Shown here piece by piece: positions 9,001 to 10,131 of a stretch of 10,131 nucleotides of DNA. The stretch's first letter is position 1, and the number at the start of each line of letters is the position of its first letter. Where the stretch lies: NCBI GenBank assembly GCA_024763435.1, contig JANTFN010000048.1, forward strand, positions 1 through 10,131, in the 5' to 3' direction. A program made the position numbers and the translations under genes. Source of the DNA: Thermodesulfobacteriota bacterium. GTDB lineage: Bacteria > Desulfobacterota > S145-22. The notes below the pieces were generated by a model. It saw only the letters and a program-made list of their open reading frames with translations, made no database searches and was not told where the DNA came from.

Positions 9001-9078
9001 CAGTCCCCCAAGCGCCAGGATAACAATGAGAAATAATATGGAACGGCGATGCTGTTGAATCCATCGGGTGAAACTCAT
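6034..9078 (-). CDS. RND-superfamily efflux permease (module 2)
   Basis: This is a 1014-residue inner-membrane proton-coupled transporter of the RND superfamily. TM1 lies near 12-30, the first porter loop at 31-334, TM2-TM6 at 335-486, TM7 at 521-539, the second loop at 540-851 and TM8-TM12 at 852-1007. TM4 contains ALIIDDMIVMQEH with Asp399-Asp400. TM10 reads GIVTEVAIFYFSEY, so Glu920 takes the place of AcrB Lys940, which resembles the Glu of CusA TM10. TM11 starts RMRPIAMTT, with the conserved Arg951. The second loop has FMPKMDEGGFILDYR, AGTSLTETD and YSRRTG, in the style of CusA/CzcA-like pumps. Its ATG overlaps the stop of the upstream adaptor as ATGA, with GGAG eight bases before it, so the two are translationally coupled. 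It is clearly divergent from the module 1 permease, so a recent tandem duplication is unlikely. The substrate is unknown. Confidence 0.93.
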   Translation of the reverse strand: MSFTRWIQQHRRSILFLIVILALGGLAASLKLPVALFPHVNFPRVVVSLDAGDRPAEKMAIEVTWPVEEAVRAVPGVRSVRSTTSRGSADISVNFDWGEDMIAAMLQVESAINKVLPDLPSGTAFNVKRMDPTVFPVLAYSLTAGNHSLVELRDLALYQIRPLLSTVKGVARIGVQGGDREEYRVTVNPARLAAYNLSLTDVANAISAANVITAVGKMEEHYKLYLAISDTSFHNLDQIKETILRSGENGLVRLDDIATVSRGTAPQWTRVTADGRDAVLFQVYQQPGGNTVKIAREIKRKLAGFRAHLPKGIKIANWYDQTDLILSSAGSVRDAVLIGLLFAVLVLWLFLRNIKMTFIAAITVPCVLAATVLLLYVLRMSFNIMTLGGMAAAVALIIDDMIVMQEHIVRRLREGSGDHHGRVMAAAREFTRPLAGSSASTIIIFTPMAFLSGVTGAFFRSLSLTMASSLIISFFIAWLAVPLLADHLLGEKDAKQEKNGPLTRISHRSYEAIMRPVLNHPWLVLVLIVPLLGFGWFSYKHLGSGFMPKMDEGGFILDYRTAAGTSLTETDRLLRKVEQILQKTPEVETYSRRTGLQLGGGITEANEGDFFVRLKPPPRRGIETIMDDVRRRVERKVPGLEIEMAQLMEDLIGDLTAVPQPIEIKLFSDNEKLLMKLGPKVASTIRKIPGVVDVKDGIVLAGDALDIRVNRAKASFEGVNPEQVTHMLSNFLYGAVTTQVQKGPKMIGVRVWISSDIRSTTRKIERLRLKAPDGHLFPLKRIVTIKTITGQPQIMRDDLKRMIAVTGRISGRDMGSVIREVKSALEKSELLPKGVYYTLGGLYAQQQIAFKGLIAVFISAVVLVFLLLLFLYERFRVTISMLITTLLSLAAVFIGLFVTGTEINITSMMGLTMIVGIVTEVAIFYFSEYRTLPGDFDKKTALIVAGKNRMRPIAMTTVAAILAFIPLALGIGEGAAMLQPLAIAIVSGLCVQLPLILIILPAFLIILDIKDREV

Positions 9079-10131
9079 GGGGTTTTCTCCACTTTAACGG
9101 GCATTCCATCTTTTAATTCGTAGTTTCCAAGAACAACTGCCGACAGTCCCACCTTGATGTCAACTCCTGAAATCTCGGCCTCCTTACCGTTTTCAAGACC
9201 GACCTTCACGATATGCCTGTGTGCCCTGCCGTTTTTGACCGTGAACAGGATATAATGGCCGTCTTCAGGAAACACGGCGCTTTCCGAAACCACAAGTCCT
9301 TCGCGGGATGTCACAATGATATTTCCCTGAACATATTCATTCAGCATAAAAGGCGGCGGGGAAGGCAGAGAAACAAAAACATCTATAAAACGGGAAGCGG
9401 GATCAATGGATTTGGAAACAGAACGGACAACACCCCTTACAGCCTTCAAAGAAGGCCGGTTAACAGCTTTCAGTAAAACAGGGTGATTTGGCATGATCAG
9501 GTGTGCATCTTCCGGCTCCACGCCCAGACAAACTTCAACGGCGTCCTGCGCGACGATTTCGACGATGGGGCTGCCTGCCGGAACCATGGAGCCCTGATGC
9601 GCGAAGAGTCGGGAGACAATCCCATGCGCTTTTGAGCGAATCGCGACTGTTTTGGCAATTCCCCTCTCTTCCATGTTTTTTAAAATGATTTTTGCGTTTT
9701 CATAGGCCTGTTCCAACTGGAGAAGCTCATGGCTGGTTGCAAGCCTGAGGGCCGCTCGTTCTTTCACCTTTTTGAGCATTTCCTTAGTAGCCTCATAGTT
9801 GTTAATAGCTGTCTTGAGTTTAAGAAAGGTATCGGGACTTGGCCCTATCTCAAGGAGTTTGCCCCCCTTGATTACCTCCTGGCCCTGTGTCACATAAATG
9901 GCCTTGATTCGGCACTCATAGGGGATCGAAAGTATTTTGGCCCGGCCCGGCGAGGGAATAACCTTCCCATAGGTAACAAGGTTTTCCGCCACGATGCCTT
10001 TTTTTATTGGGACAACCCTTACAGAGGCAACAGGGCCATTTGCTTTTGGCTCTTCCGCGTCACTATTCCTAAGACAAACAAATGGTATGGAAAACAGGAA
10101 AATTAAAATCAGGGTAATGCGAAAAATCCTG
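9075..10131 (-). CDS. RND periplasmic adaptor (module 2), 5' end beyond the window edge
   Basis: This HlyD/AcrA-type adaptor is the partner of the permease it overlaps by four bases. A GTG at 9992 could start a 305-residue protein, but that form would lack an export signal. The frame stays open to the window edge and adds 46 residues. These include RIFRITLILIFLFSIPFV, a clear signal-peptide core, with likely cleavage after SDA before EEPKAN. No ATG, GTG or TTG occurs in frame in that extension, so the true start lies just outside, giving at least 351 residues. The lipoyl-like halves are near visible residues 62-95 (ECRIKAIYVTQGQEVIKGG) and 160-190 (IRSKAHGIVSRLFAHQGS). A helical hairpin lies between them at about 97-155. 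Barrel and membrane-proximal segments follow (EYVQGNIIVTSREG and GNYELKDGMPVKVE). It is the first gene of the run inside the window; further genes, such as an outer-membrane channel, may lie upstream. Confidence 0.9.
   Translation of the reverse strand, partial: RIFRITLILIFLFSIPFVCLRNSDAEEPKANGPVASVRVVPIKKGIVAENLVTYGKVIPSPGRAKILSIPYECRIKAIYVTQGQEVIKGGKLLEIGPSPDTFLKLKTAINNYEATKEMLKKVKERAALRLATSHELLQLEQAYENAKIILKNMEERGIAKTVAIRSKAHGIVSRLFAHQGSMVPAGSPIVEIVAQDAVEVCLGVEPEDAHLIMPNHPVLLKAVNRPSLKAVRGVVRSVSKSIDPASRFIDVFVSLPSPPPFMLNEYVQGNIIVTSREGLVVSESAVFPEDGHYILFTVKNGRAHRHIVKVGLENGKEAEISGVDIKVGLSAVVLGNYELKDGMPVKVEKTP
9087..9090 (-). promoter_or_regulatory. Ribosome binding site of the module 2 permease, inside the adaptor gene
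   Basis: GGAG on the - strand lies eight bases before the ATG at 9078, within the last codons of the adaptor. With the ATGA stop-start overlap it points to coupled translation of adaptor and permease. Confidence 0.55.

Noticed and set aside
1829..9078. The two permeases as a recent tandem duplication
   Set aside because: Lengths and topology match, but motif wording, TM10 residues, loop sequences and adaptors differ throughout; no long identical stretches were seen by eye.
9999..10005. A run of seven A on the coding strand of the module 2 adaptor, considered as a frameshift or phase-variation site
   Set aside because: The frame is continuous, with a signal peptide before it and an adaptor domain after it, so no shift is needed. 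Seven bases is also short for phase variation.

Overview
The window has two blocks that converge near position 1800. It suggests a Gram-negative bacterium, because it encodes two RND permeases, each with its own periplasmic adaptor, and such pumps work across a cell envelope with an outer membrane. Base composition is moderate (about 50% G+C by eye). The glycine-cleavage genes and general protein character would fit a Desulfobacterota/Syntrophales-type anaerobe, but that placement is a low-confidence inference.

Left block, + strand (1-1776): the 3' part of a dihydrolipoamide dehydrogenase gene (lpd, cut by the window's left edge), then gcvH, 26 bases downstream with its own ribosome binding site. 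The two products act directly on each other: Lpd re-oxidises the dihydrolipoyl arm carried by GcvH. This looks like the end of a glycine cleavage (or reversed glycine synthase) operon, with other genes probably to the left.

Right block, - strand (10131 down to 1829): a compact four-gene run in the order adaptor, permease, adaptor, permease. The first adaptor overlaps the first permease by ATGA. A 44-base gap follows, then the second adaptor, and 3 bases later the second permease. The first adaptor is open through the right edge, with a signal peptide in frame, so its true start lies just outside the window. No outer-membrane channel (TolC family), regulator or promoter for this run is visible. 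Each permease has the full 12-helix RND layout, but they differ clearly from each other. Both keep the Asp-Asp pair of TM4 and lack the AcrB-type lysine in TM10; one has Glu there and the other Asn. Their porter-domain wording recalls the CusA/CzcA (heavy-metal) branch, yet the substrate cannot be read from the sequence.

The two blocks are separated by 52 bases (1777-1828). A perfect 22-base palindrome lies just inside the 3' end of the last permease gene. No rRNA, tRNA, CRISPR array, insertion sequence or integrase was seen. The window is mostly ordinary metabolism plus a tandem efflux cassette; the most interesting part is the paired, divergent RND modules.
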